Part shown: one piece after another, positions 1 to 4,949 of the stretch
Layout: the number at the start of each line of letters is the position of its first letter
How positions within the stretch are numbered: position 1 is the first letter of the stretch
Assembly: GCA_045580165.1 (NCBI GenBank)
Contig: JAZNNG010000009.1
Span: forward strand, 1 to 9,508
From: UBA4717 sp045580165
GTDB lineage: Bacteria; Bacillota; Clostridia; Oscillospirales; CAG-272
Direction of reading: 5' to 3'
DNA: 9,508 bases
The notes under the pieces: model-generated
The model's database searches: none
What the model was told of the DNA's origin: nothing
What the model saw: the letters and a program-made list of their open reading frames with translations, nothing else
Translations under genes and position numbers: made by a program

Positions 1-1
1 C

Positions 2-1780
2 GTAAAGGTTCTCTGTATTGCACTCGGCAGAAACCCCGACAAGAACAGCTTTACAGAGGTTATCGTTGCAGGCTTTACCGACATCAAGGACGACCATTGG
101 GCTTACCCTTACGTTATGGCTGCCGCTTACGAGCACAAGTCTATCGTAGGTGAGAACGGCGAAGAGATCTGGACGTCCGTTAACGATACCAACGACTACC
201 TCACAAAGGCTCCCGACGGACTTGTTGACAAGCTCGACAAGATGTTCGCGGAAAGAGTTGAAAGCATTAAGAACTCCAAGTCCGAGTGGACTGTTGCAGA
301 GGGCGGTACTGTTTGGTACTTCTCAAGCAGCGAAGGCGAAAATATGAACGACGGTAAGTCGCCCGATACTCCTATGAAGTCCATCGCAAAGCTCGAAAGA
401 ATGATGTCAAACGGCGAGATCAAGCCCGGCGACGTAGTTCTCTTCAAGCGCGGCGACGAATGGCACGATACGTTCACTTGTATCGTTGAAGGCGTGACCT
501 ACTCCGCATACGGCGAAGGAGATAAGCCTCGAATCCTCGCATCCATCGAAGCAGATACTGCTGACAAATGGAAAGAAACCGACGTTCCGAACGTATATGA
601 ATACCGTTACTCCATCAAGGCAGAAAAGGACGTTGGACAGATCGTATTTAACGAGGGCGAAGCTTACGCGTTCAGAATCCTCCCCAGCAAGAGCACGGGT
701 ATCATCCTTAAGTCCGGCGACGAAAACCTCGTTGGTAACGGTCTTACGACCTGGATAAACAAGGAAATGCCGTTTGAAAGCTACAAGACTCTTGCAGATT
801 ACGCTGCAGAGATTCCCGAAGCTGACCTCTTCTACTACCACGACTACGACAGCAGCAAGCTTTATCTCTACTCGAGAAAGGGCAACCCCGGCGATCTCTT
901 TGATTCCATCGAAATCGCAACACACGGACACAACATTTCAGTAAGAACGGACAACATCACGATCGATAACCTCTGCCTCAAGTACACAGGCTCTCACGGT
1001 ATCGGCGCAGGTACTTGCAAGAACCTCACGGTTCGTAACTGTGAAGTAGGTTACATCGGCGGTTCTGTTCAGAATCCCGCAGGCACAGACACAACAAGAT
1101 TCGGTAACGCTATCGAGATCTACGGCGGTGCTGACGGCTTCTACGTTTACAACTGCTACATCTATCAGTGCTTCGACTGCGGTCCTACAGTTCAGTGGTC
1201 CGGTTCTCTCTCGACAGGCGAAGTAATGGTTGAAAAGGACGTTCACTTCTACGGAAACGCTCTTTACGAAGGCTCTCTCGAGGTATGGCTCACAACAAGC
1301 AAGCCCGCAACCATCGACACATACGCAATTCTTGAAAACTGCCGTATGTACGACAACTACGTAACAGGCTCGGGACACGGTTGGAAGGCATACAACCACC
1401 AGAAGTACGAATGGTGCTCGTTCTACGGCGGCGGTCAGACAAATGCAATTTACCGTGACTGCTATATGGAAGGCAACTACTTCTGGAATAACAGACGCCA
1501 CATTATGAAGGCAACTCCCACAACAACACTTCAGGACCACGGATTCACTTGGGTAAACAACACCATCGTCCATCCCGAAAATGAAGGCTCTATCGGCTTT
1601 ATGGGTGACGATCCCGTAAACGCAAAGGGTCCTAACGCTCAGTACTTCTATAACCTTGACACCATTAACGAGCTCGTTAAGACAGGTGCTCTCGGTGTTA
1701 ACAAGTTCTATTCAACACCCGGTAATGCAGCTAACAAGCGCTACATCTCCGACGGAACTGCAAAAATCTACAAGGACTAA
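2..1780 (+). CDS. SLH-anchored right-handed beta-helix surface protein, 5'-truncated by the window
   Basis: The frame is open from base 2, so the true start lies outside the window; 592 residues are visible. The first ~45 residues are the end of an S-layer homology domain: an ALGR-type helix, then FTDIKDDHWAYPYV followed by a helix (about bases 80-150). SLH domains bind pyruvylated secondary cell wall polymers, so the protein should be exported and sit on the cell surface. After a linker comes a region around bases 305-540 with YF-S, NDGKSPDTP, KPGDVVLFKRGDEW and GVTYSAYGEGDKP. This block is typical of the entry to right-handed parallel beta-helix proteins of carbohydrate-active type. From about base 940 on, short repeating strands (NITIDNLCL, NLTVRNCEV, FYVYNCYIY, ILENCRMYDN, NYFWNNRR) read as beta-helix coils. 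A polysaccharide lyase, glycosidase or glycan-binding role is plausible, but I see no diagnostic catalytic triad. Codon use is strongly biased (AAG, ATC, CTC, GAC), suggesting high expression. Confidence 0.88.
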   Translation, partial: VKVLCIALGRNPDKNSFTEVIVAGFTDIKDDHWAYPYVMAAAYEHKSIVGENGEEIWTSVNDTNDYLTKAPDGLVDKLDKMFAERVESIKNSKSEWTVAEGGTVWYFSSSEGENMNDGKSPDTPMKSIAKLERMMSNGEIKPGDVVLFKRGDEWHDTFTCIVEGVTYSAYGEGDKPRILASIEADTADKWKETDVPNVYEYRYSIKAEKDVGQIVFNEGEAYAFRILPSKSTGIILKSGDENLVGNGLTTWINKEMPFESYKTLADYAAEIPEADLFYYHDYDSSKLYLYSRKGNPGDLFDSIEIATHGHNISVRTDNITIDNLCLKYTGSHGIGAGTCKNLTVRNCEVGYIGGSVQNPAGTDTTRFGNAIEIYGGADGFYVYNCYIYQCFDCGPTVQWSGSLSTGEVMVEKDVHFYGNALYEGSLEVWLTTSKPATIDTYAILENCRMYDNYVTGSGHGWKAYNHQKYEWCSFYGGGQTNAIYRDCYMEGNYFWNNRRHIMKATPTTTLQDHGFTWVNNTIVHPENEGSIGFMGDDPVNAKGPNAQYFYNLDTINELVKTGALGVNKFYSTPGNAANKRYISDGTAKIYKD

Positions 1781-1834
1781 GGTCAAGGCGCGAGTGGCTT
1801 GGTGGCAAATAAAGCCTCAACCCATACCGCTGAC

Positions 1835-1888
1835 ATTGGGACAAAATAAAAAGGAGAACTTCGGTTCTCCTTTTTATTTTGTCCCAAT
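1835..1888. terminator. Intrinsic terminator with 25-bp perfect stem and UUCG loop
   Basis: Bases 1835-1859 pair perfectly with 1864-1888 around a C(UUCG)G tetraloop. The GC core GGAGAAC/GTTCTCC (1853-1859/1864-1870) is followed by TTTTTATTTT on the plus strand and, by symmetry, by the same T-rich tract on the minus strand. It can therefore terminate transcripts from both sides: the SLH gene ends 55 bases upstream and the XRE gene converges from the right. Confidence 0.93.
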
Positions 1889-1925
1889 TTTACGTTGTGT
1901 GTCCGGATAAACATCGGCACAAGTC

Positions 1926-2061
1926 AGGCTCCCTCCGGGAGGGAGCTGTCGCCGAAGGCGGCTGAGAGGGTTCCCTTTGGCGAGGGGGAGATTTTCAAGA
2001 GGGGGCTCGAATCCCCTCTTGAACGGCGCTTTTCGTCCTTTTCTGTACAGACAGAATAGGA
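1926..2061. repeat. Structured intergenic repeat-like element made of consecutive hairpins
   Basis: This occupies most of the 420-base gene-free gap 1781-2200. I see a chain of stem-loops: GCTCCCTCC/GGAGGGAGC at 1928-1946; GTCGCC/GGCGGC around GAA at about 1948-1962; an 11-bp perfect stem 1994-2004/2013-2023 with loop GCTCGAAT; and 2036-2046/2051-2061 (10 of 11 pairs) around ACAG. The opening GGCTCCCTC...GGGAGCTGTCG...CTGAG resembles, from memory, a dispersed palindromic element common in Clostridia genomes. No start codon with ribosome binding site and no coding pattern is visible. The rest of the gap (1889-1925 and 2062-2152) is featureless, and AT-rich toward the right. Confidence 0.6.
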
Positions 2062-2152
2062 CTCCCCCGTAAAACAAACGAAATTATCAAATTAAATCAG
2101 TTCACAAAACCCATCAAAGACAAGCTAACCCTCCACACACTTCCCTACCAAT

Positions 2153-2181
2153 AAAAAAGAAAGCCGCAAAAAACAGCTTTC
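2153..2181 (-). terminator. Intrinsic terminator of the XRE gene
   Basis: On the minus strand GAAAGCTG (2181-2174) pairs with CGGCTTTC (2166-2159), 8 pairs including one U-G, around a TTTTTTG loop. A run of six T (2158-2153) follows. It starts 20 bases after the XRE stop codon. Confidence 0.8.
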
Positions 2182-2200
2182 CTGTAAAAACACAAACAAA

Positions 2201-2437
2201 TCAATCCTCAATATCCGTAAGGTTAGAAACCGTAGTTCCAAGCACCTCTGCTATCTTAAACAACGTCTTAAGCGACGGGCAAAAATAAAGTCCTGGCGCT
2301 TCAAGCTGCGAAATATAACCCGCAGATAACTCTATAGCCTCTGCAAGCTCCTCTTGGGTCATCCCTGCAAGCTTTCTATAATATGCTATTTTTAAGCCTA
2401 TCTTAACCAAATTCATTTTGTACTGACTTTCTAGCAT
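2201..2437 (-). CDS. XRE-family helix-turn-helix transcriptional regulator
   Basis: A 78-residue single-domain DNA-binding protein of the Cro/CI (XRE) type. Residues 11-35 hold helix 1 and the start of the HTH (KIGLKIAYYRKLAGMTQEELAEA). The recognition part follows (ELSAGYISQLE, 36-46), then the usual SLKTLFKIAEVLGTTVSNL tail (55-73). The link between recognition helix and tail (APGLYFCPS) is a little longer than the common ENGKRNPS type. The ATG at 2437 is preceded by AAGGTGGT (2451-2444) with 6 bases of spacer, which supports this start over the internal ATG seven codons in. It diverges from the gene at 2560, and the shared 122-base gap carries promoter elements and a palindrome, so it probably controls itself and that neighbour. 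That last step is inference. Confidence 0.9.
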   Translation of the reverse strand: MLESQYKMNLVKIGLKIAYYRKLAGMTQEELAEAIELSAGYISQLEAPGLYFCPSLKTLFKIAEVLGTTVSNLTDIED

Positions 2438-2466
2438 ATAAACACCACCTTTAATCTCTTAATGTT

Positions 2467-2472
2467 ATTATA
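2467..2472 (-). promoter_or_regulatory. Candidate -10 box of the XRE gene
   Basis: A perfect TATAAT on the minus strand lies 30 bases upstream of the XRE start. No convincing -35 box is found 16-18 bases upstream, so this is tentative. It nearly touches the -35 box of the opposite promoter (2478-2483), so RNA polymerase could not occupy both at once. Confidence 0.4.
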
Positions 2473-2477
2473 TCCTA

Positions 2478-2506
2478 TTTACAAATTAATTTATATGTGG
2501 TATAAT
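2478..2506 (+). promoter_or_regulatory. Sigma-A promoter of the 109-residue protein gene
   Basis: TTTACA (2478-2483) and TATAAT (2501-2506) are separated by 17 bases, with an extended -10 (TGG, 2498-2500). The expected transcription start is near 2513, giving a leader of about 47 bases. Confidence 0.85.
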
Positions 2507-2515
2507 CGCATTGTA

Positions 2516-2532
2516 ACTATATTACATATAGT
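2516..2532. promoter_or_regulatory. Palindromic candidate operator at the transcription start
   Basis: ACTATA TTACA TATAGT is a perfect inverted repeat of 6-bp arms around a 5-base centre. It starts a few bases after the predicted start point of the plus-strand promoter. Its position suits a repressor such as the adjacent XRE protein. Binding is not demonstrated, and a short AT-rich palindrome can arise by chance. Confidence 0.45.
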
Positions 2533-2559
2533 AATTAGAAGAAAGAGGTTAATAATTAT

Positions 2560-2889
2560 ATGACAGTATTTATTGATTCATTTTGTAAATGCACTATACC
2601 TGAAATATATAAATTATTACCTGATAAAACAACACTTGTGCTTACAGGTAATAAATACGGTATAAGTGCCCAACTCGAAAAATATTGCAAAGAAAAGAAT
2701 ATACCAATATTAGTAATAAACCCTAATGATGAAAACAATGTTACAGATATGTTGGTGTATATAGATTTTTTGGCTTCACTATCTAATGATCTCTATTTTA
2801 TAACTGAAGAAAATTCATTGGAAGCAAATATCTATTTTAATCAAGCCAAAATCAGAAAAAAGACAACGCACCTAATTTACAATTACTAA
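2560..2889 (+). CDS. Small alpha/beta protein, possibly a degenerate SLOG (DUF2493-like) fold
   Basis: 109 residues, no signal peptide or membrane segment. The pattern is strand-helix-strand: VFID (3-6), TTLVLTGNKYGISAQLEKYCKEKNIPILVIN (24-54), then DMLVYIDFLASLSNDLYFITEENSLEANIYFNQAKIRKKTTHLIY (63-107). The order resembles SLOG/DUF2493 Rossmann-like proteins: a first strand, a G-x-x-x-G-x-x-x-x-L-x-x-Y-x-x-x-x-x-I-P segment, a strand ending in D, then an acidic or serine-bearing loop before the helix leading to the last strand. The usual GG-RG and GT signatures are lost, so a nucleotide-ligand role is only inference. The ATG has AAAGAGG (2542-2548) with 11 bases of spacer. Base composition is much more AT-rich than the flanking genes. 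No terminator of its own is seen before 2979. Confidence 0.75.
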   Translation: MTVFIDSFCKCTIPEIYKLLPDKTTLVLTGNKYGISAQLEKYCKEKNIPILVINPNDENNVTDMLVYIDFLASLSNDLYFITEENSLEANIYFNQAKIRKKTTHLIYNY

Positions 2890-2978
2890 ATAGGGTTTAT
2901 TAATAAATGCAGTGTAAAAACTTCAGCACTTCCCTGCCCTTCGACATAAATTGAGCAAATCTTCGCATACTTTTTGGT

Positions 2979-3013
2979 AAAATCACCTCGAAAACTATAA
3001 ATGAGGTGATTTT
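2979..3013 (+). promoter_or_regulatory. Terminator-like hairpin that hides the ribosome binding site of the Noc-like gene
   Basis: AAAATCACCTC (2979-2989) pairs perfectly with GAGGTGATTTT (3003-3013), 11 bp around a 13-base loop, and seven T run from 3010 to 3016. The right arm is the SD sequence of the next gene (GAGGTGAT, 3003-3010). The left arm ATCACCTC copies the anti-SD at the 16S rRNA 3' end. The structure could end read-through from the 109-residue gene, block translation initiation, or both. Confidence 0.72.
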
Positions 3014-3014
3014 T

Positions 3015-3866
3015 TTGTTAGATAATATAAAATCAAAGATGTTTCCGAAAAAGAAGATTTCCAAAGAAACCGAAGGCTACCTGCGTCAGATCGACATTGA
3101 TAAGCTTGAACCGCTTATGGTGCGTCGTGAATTCAGCGAAAAAGATATTATAAAGCTAGCAGACAGTATATGTAAATGCGGTGTACTATTCCCTATTCCC
3201 GTTTTTACCGATGGAAAAAACTACAAATACATATCAGGAAGCCGCAGAATTGCGGCGTGTATGCTCCTTGGCAGAAAAAACATCATTTGCCACGTATACA
3301 CAAGCTCGGAAACCCGTGACAAGCTTCTTATTGCGTCAATAATGCACGAAAACACACCAAACCCGTTCGATATATACAATTTGATCAAATATTTTCAAAA
3401 CGAGCATTTAATGACTTATTCGGAAATATCCCAAAAACTTGGCATAACCCCGTCAAGGCTTTCCGATATTGCAAAGCTTGAAATATTCAGCTTTGAGGAG
3501 CGACGAATAATAACCCATACAAACCTGACCGAGGAAGCAATTATTGAGCTCGCCAAGCTGAGCGATCCCGAAACAAGAAACGCCGTAATAATGCGTCTAT
3601 ATGAGGAAAACACGGAAAAAAGCGGCAAAATACGAAAAATAGTTCGTCAAATACGCTCTGAACGTGTTGCCGAGCGCTTAAACGGAACAGAAATTATAGA
3701 CAACTCGTTTAGCAAGCTTTTAGAGCTGATAAAACAGATTGGAAAACGCGCAGCACTTAAAAAGCAGGATTTCGCCACGGAAACGAGCTACACGGTCACG
3801 GTTTTAAAGCCCAAACCTCACAGACAGTCGCAAAATGTTTCACGTGAAACATCAAAGCAAGCATAA
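3015..3866 (+). CDS. Diverged Noc/ParB-family DNA-binding protein
   Basis: 283 residues from a TTG start at 3015, chosen because GAGG (3003-3006) lies 8 bases upstream; a GTG at 3006 would fall inside the SD. The ParB core begins with VRREFSEKDIIKLADSI (36-52). Next come the CTP-pocket box YISGSRRIAA (72-81, against GERRWRA in classical ParB) and HENTPNPFDIYNLI (111-124, against ENVQRKDLNPIEEA). An HTH follows (MTYSEISQKLGITPSRLSDIAKL, 133-155). The C-terminal FSKLLELIKQIG...TSYTVTVLKPK (232-267) resembles the Noc end domain more than Spo0J. The N-terminus (MLDNIKSKMFPKKK) could be a short amphipathic membrane-targeting helix as in Noc. Position just before soj-spo0J also fits Noc, which in Bacillus blocks division over the nucleoid. 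The altered GERR and ENxQR residues cast doubt on normal CTP use. The final codons lie in a parS site. Confidence 0.82.
   Translation: MLDNIKSKMFPKKKISKETEGYLRQIDIDKLEPLMVRREFSEKDIIKLADSICKCGVLFPIPVFTDGKNYKYISGSRRIAACMLLGRKNIICHVYTSSETRDKLLIASIMHENTPNPFDIYNLIKYFQNEHLMTYSEISQKLGITPSRLSDIAKLEIFSFEERRIITHTNLTEEAIIELAKLSDPETRNAVIMRLYEENTEKSGKIRKIVRQIRSERVAERLNGTEIIDNSFSKLLELIKQIGKRAALKKQDFATETSYTVTVLKPKPHRQSQNVSRETSKQA
3836..3851. promoter_or_regulatory. parS: parS site 1 (perfect)
   Basis: TGTTTCACGTGAAACA is an exact match to the Spo0J/ParB loading site of Firmicutes; with flanking A and T the palindrome is 18 bp. It lies inside the Noc-like coding region, where it encodes NVSRET just before the stop codon. 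Confidence 0.97.
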
Positions 3867-3877
3867 TCCCATACGAA

Positions 3878-3893
3878 CGTTTCACGTAAAACA
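3878..3893. promoter_or_regulatory. parS-like site 2 (14/16)
   Basis: CGTTTCACGTAAAACA differs from consensus at positions 1 and 11. It starts exactly 42 bases after site 1. The altered central right half-site probably weakens binding. Confidence 0.75.
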
Positions 3894-3919
3894 TCAAAAC
3901 AAGCATGCTTCCATCCAAA

Positions 3920-3935
3920 CGTTTCGTGTGAAACG
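3920..3935. promoter_or_regulatory. parS-like site 3 (12/16)
   Basis: CGTTTCGTGTGAAACG keeps symmetric GTTTC/GAAAC arms but has changes at positions 1, 7, 8 and 16. It lies exactly 42 bases after site 2. It could be a low-affinity site or a relic. Confidence 0.6.
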
Positions 3936-3983
3936 CAAAAAGCCAATTAGCCCCAATAGCAAGAAGTTTAACCGCAAAAAATA

Positions 3984-3999
3984 TGTTTCACGTGAAACA
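3984..3999. promoter_or_regulatory. parS: parS site 4 (perfect)
   Basis: A second exact TGTTTCACGTGAAACA, 64 bases after site 3 and 56 bases before the -35 box of the soj promoter (4055). It is intergenic. Confidence 0.97.
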
Positions 4000-4054
4000 T
4001 TACGGAAATATTTTCAAATTTACTCGAAATTTAACAAGCATTCATTATTTGTTC

Positions 4055-4083
4055 TTGACATAGATGTGCCTCGGTGCTATAAT
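4055..4083 (+). promoter_or_regulatory. Near-perfect sigma-A promoter of the soj-spo0J-serS unit
   Basis: TTGACA (4055-4060), a 17-base spacer and TATAAT (4078-4083), with extended -10 TGC (4075-4077). Both hexamers match the consensus exactly. The start point should fall near 4090, about 23 bases before the soj start codon. Confidence 0.95.
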
Positions 4084-4112
4084 ATATAGGTAATAACTTT
4101 AAGGAGGCGGCT

Positions 4113-4877
4113 ATGACCAATATTATAGCATTTTCAAACCAAAAAGGCGGCGTGGGGAAGACTACGTCTGCGGTTAATACAGCCGCTGCTCTGGGTAATT
4201 TGGGCAAAAAAGTTCTGCTTGTAGACTGTGATCCACAGGGAAACGCCACAAGCGGAGTCGGCATCAGCAAGAAAAGCATTGTTAACTCGGTTTACGACGT
4301 TATTATAGGCAGATGTGCGGCAAAAGAAGCGGTAATTAATACACAATTCAAAAATTTGTCAGTTATTCCGTCGCACATTTCACTTGCAGGCGCAGAATTT
4401 GAGCTTGTAGAGGAAACCGGGCGCGAAGCAAAGCTCAAGGAAGCTCTGAAGCCCATAATCGACGACTACGATTACGTCATTATCGACTGTCCGCCGTCGC
4501 TCGGACTTCTTTCCATCAACGCTCTTGCCGCAAGCACAGGAGTCATCATTCCTATGCAGTGTGAATATTACGCGCTTGAGGGCTTATCACAGCTTTTACT
4601 TACAATAAAGCAAGTGAAAAAGCTTTATAACCCGACTCTCGACATAACGGGCATAATGATAACCATGTATAACGGCAGACTCAACCTCACGGTACAGGTA
4701 ATGGACGAGCTCAAAAAATATTACGCAGACAAGCTCTTTAAGACCACTATCGTCAGAAACGTAAAGCTTTCCGAGGCGCCGAGCTACGGAGAGCCGATAC
4801 TTTATTACGATAAGTATTCAAAGGGATGCGCGGCGTACAACGATATTGCTAAGGAAATTATCGAGAGAGTAGGCTGA
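4113..4877 (+). CDS. soj: Soj/ParA chromosome partitioning ATPase
   Basis: 254 residues, the normal length of chromosomal ParA/Soj. The deviant Walker A motif KGGVGKTT is at 11-18, the A' box LLVDCDPQGNAT at 35-46, and the Walker B-type YVIIDCPPSLG at 121-131. A later block (KLFKTTIVRNVKLSEAPSYGEPI) is typical of the family. ParA dimerises on ATP, binds DNA without sequence specificity and is stimulated by the ParB N-terminus; in Bacillus, Soj also controls DnaA at the origin. AGGAGG (4102-4107) sits 5 bases before the ATG. It is the first gene after the strong promoter and is followed by spo0J 72 bases downstream. Nothing in the sequence suggests loss of activity. Confidence 0.97.
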   Translation: MTNIIAFSNQKGGVGKTTSAVNTAAALGNLGKKVLLVDCDPQGNATSGVGISKKSIVNSVYDVIIGRCAAKEAVINTQFKNLSVIPSHISLAGAEFELVEETGREAKLKEALKPIIDDYDYVIIDCPPSLGLLSINALAASTGVIIPMQCEYYALEGLSQLLLTIKQVKKLYNPTLDITGIMITMYNGRLNLTVQVMDELKKYYADKLFKTTIVRNVKLSEAPSYGEPILYYDKYSKGCAAYNDIAKEIIERVG

Positions 4878-4879
4878 AC

Positions 4880-4915
4880 GCCGAATTTTGCCCGTATTTT
4901 GGCAAAATCCCCGGC
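4880..4915 (+). other. Stem-loop between soj and spo0J
   Basis: ATTTTGCC (4885-4892) pairs with GGCAAAAT (4901-4908) around an 8-base loop, extended by GCCG (4880-4883) with CGGC (4912-4915) across an internal loop. No T-run follows, so it is not an intrinsic terminator. In RNA it could slow nucleases or mark a processing site; as DNA it is an 8-bp inverted repeat that a dimer could bind. Confidence 0.55.
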
Positions 4916-4949
4916 TATATAACCACATTTTGAACTTCAGGAGGCAACC

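Larger units (their letters stand above)
3837..3935 (+). repeat. 42-bp tandem repeat carrying parS sites
   Basis: Unit 1 (3837-3878) and unit 2 (3879-3920) match at 35 of 42 positions, including the parS core and the following ATCAAA-CAAGCAT. A third, eroded copy begins at 3921 and is recognisable mainly over its parS part. The period is a multiple of three, so the repeat also makes repeating peptides in any open frame, although only unit 1 falls within a real gene. Confidence 0.88.

Noticed and set aside
407..931. 174-codon antisense frame in the same gene
   Set aside because: A shadow of the same codon bias, with a V-V-V-V-E type artefact sequence.
938..1573. 211-codon frame antisense to the SLH/beta-helix gene
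   Set aside because: A codon-bias shadow; the valine- and cysteine-rich translation is not protein-like.
1994..2023. tRNA gene
   Set aside because: Only a T-arm-like hairpin is seen. No acceptor, D or anticodon arms can be placed around it.
1874..2077. 67-codon frame on the minus strand over the structured repeat
   Set aside because: It overlaps several hairpins and the SLH-gene terminator and has no credible start region.
3006..3014. GTG at 3006 as start of the Noc-like gene
   Set aside because: It lies inside the Shine-Dalgarno sequence GAGGTGAT, so no upstream ribosome binding site would serve it. TTG at 3015 has ideal spacing.
3837..3999. CRISPR array
   Set aside because: The repeated part is the parS palindrome with tandemly duplicated flanks. 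The spacers between sites are similar to each other, not unique, and no cas genes are present.
3835..4089. Open frame with repeated TFHVKHQ-KH peptides (84 codons)
   Set aside because: It arises because parS and the 42-bp repeat are open in this frame. There is no ribosome binding site, and it spans parS sites and the soj promoter. FHVKH peptides are a known artefact of translating parS.
4880..4915. Terminator between soj and spo0J
   Set aside because: The stem is followed by CCCCGG rather than a T-run, and spo0J follows with a good ribosome binding site.
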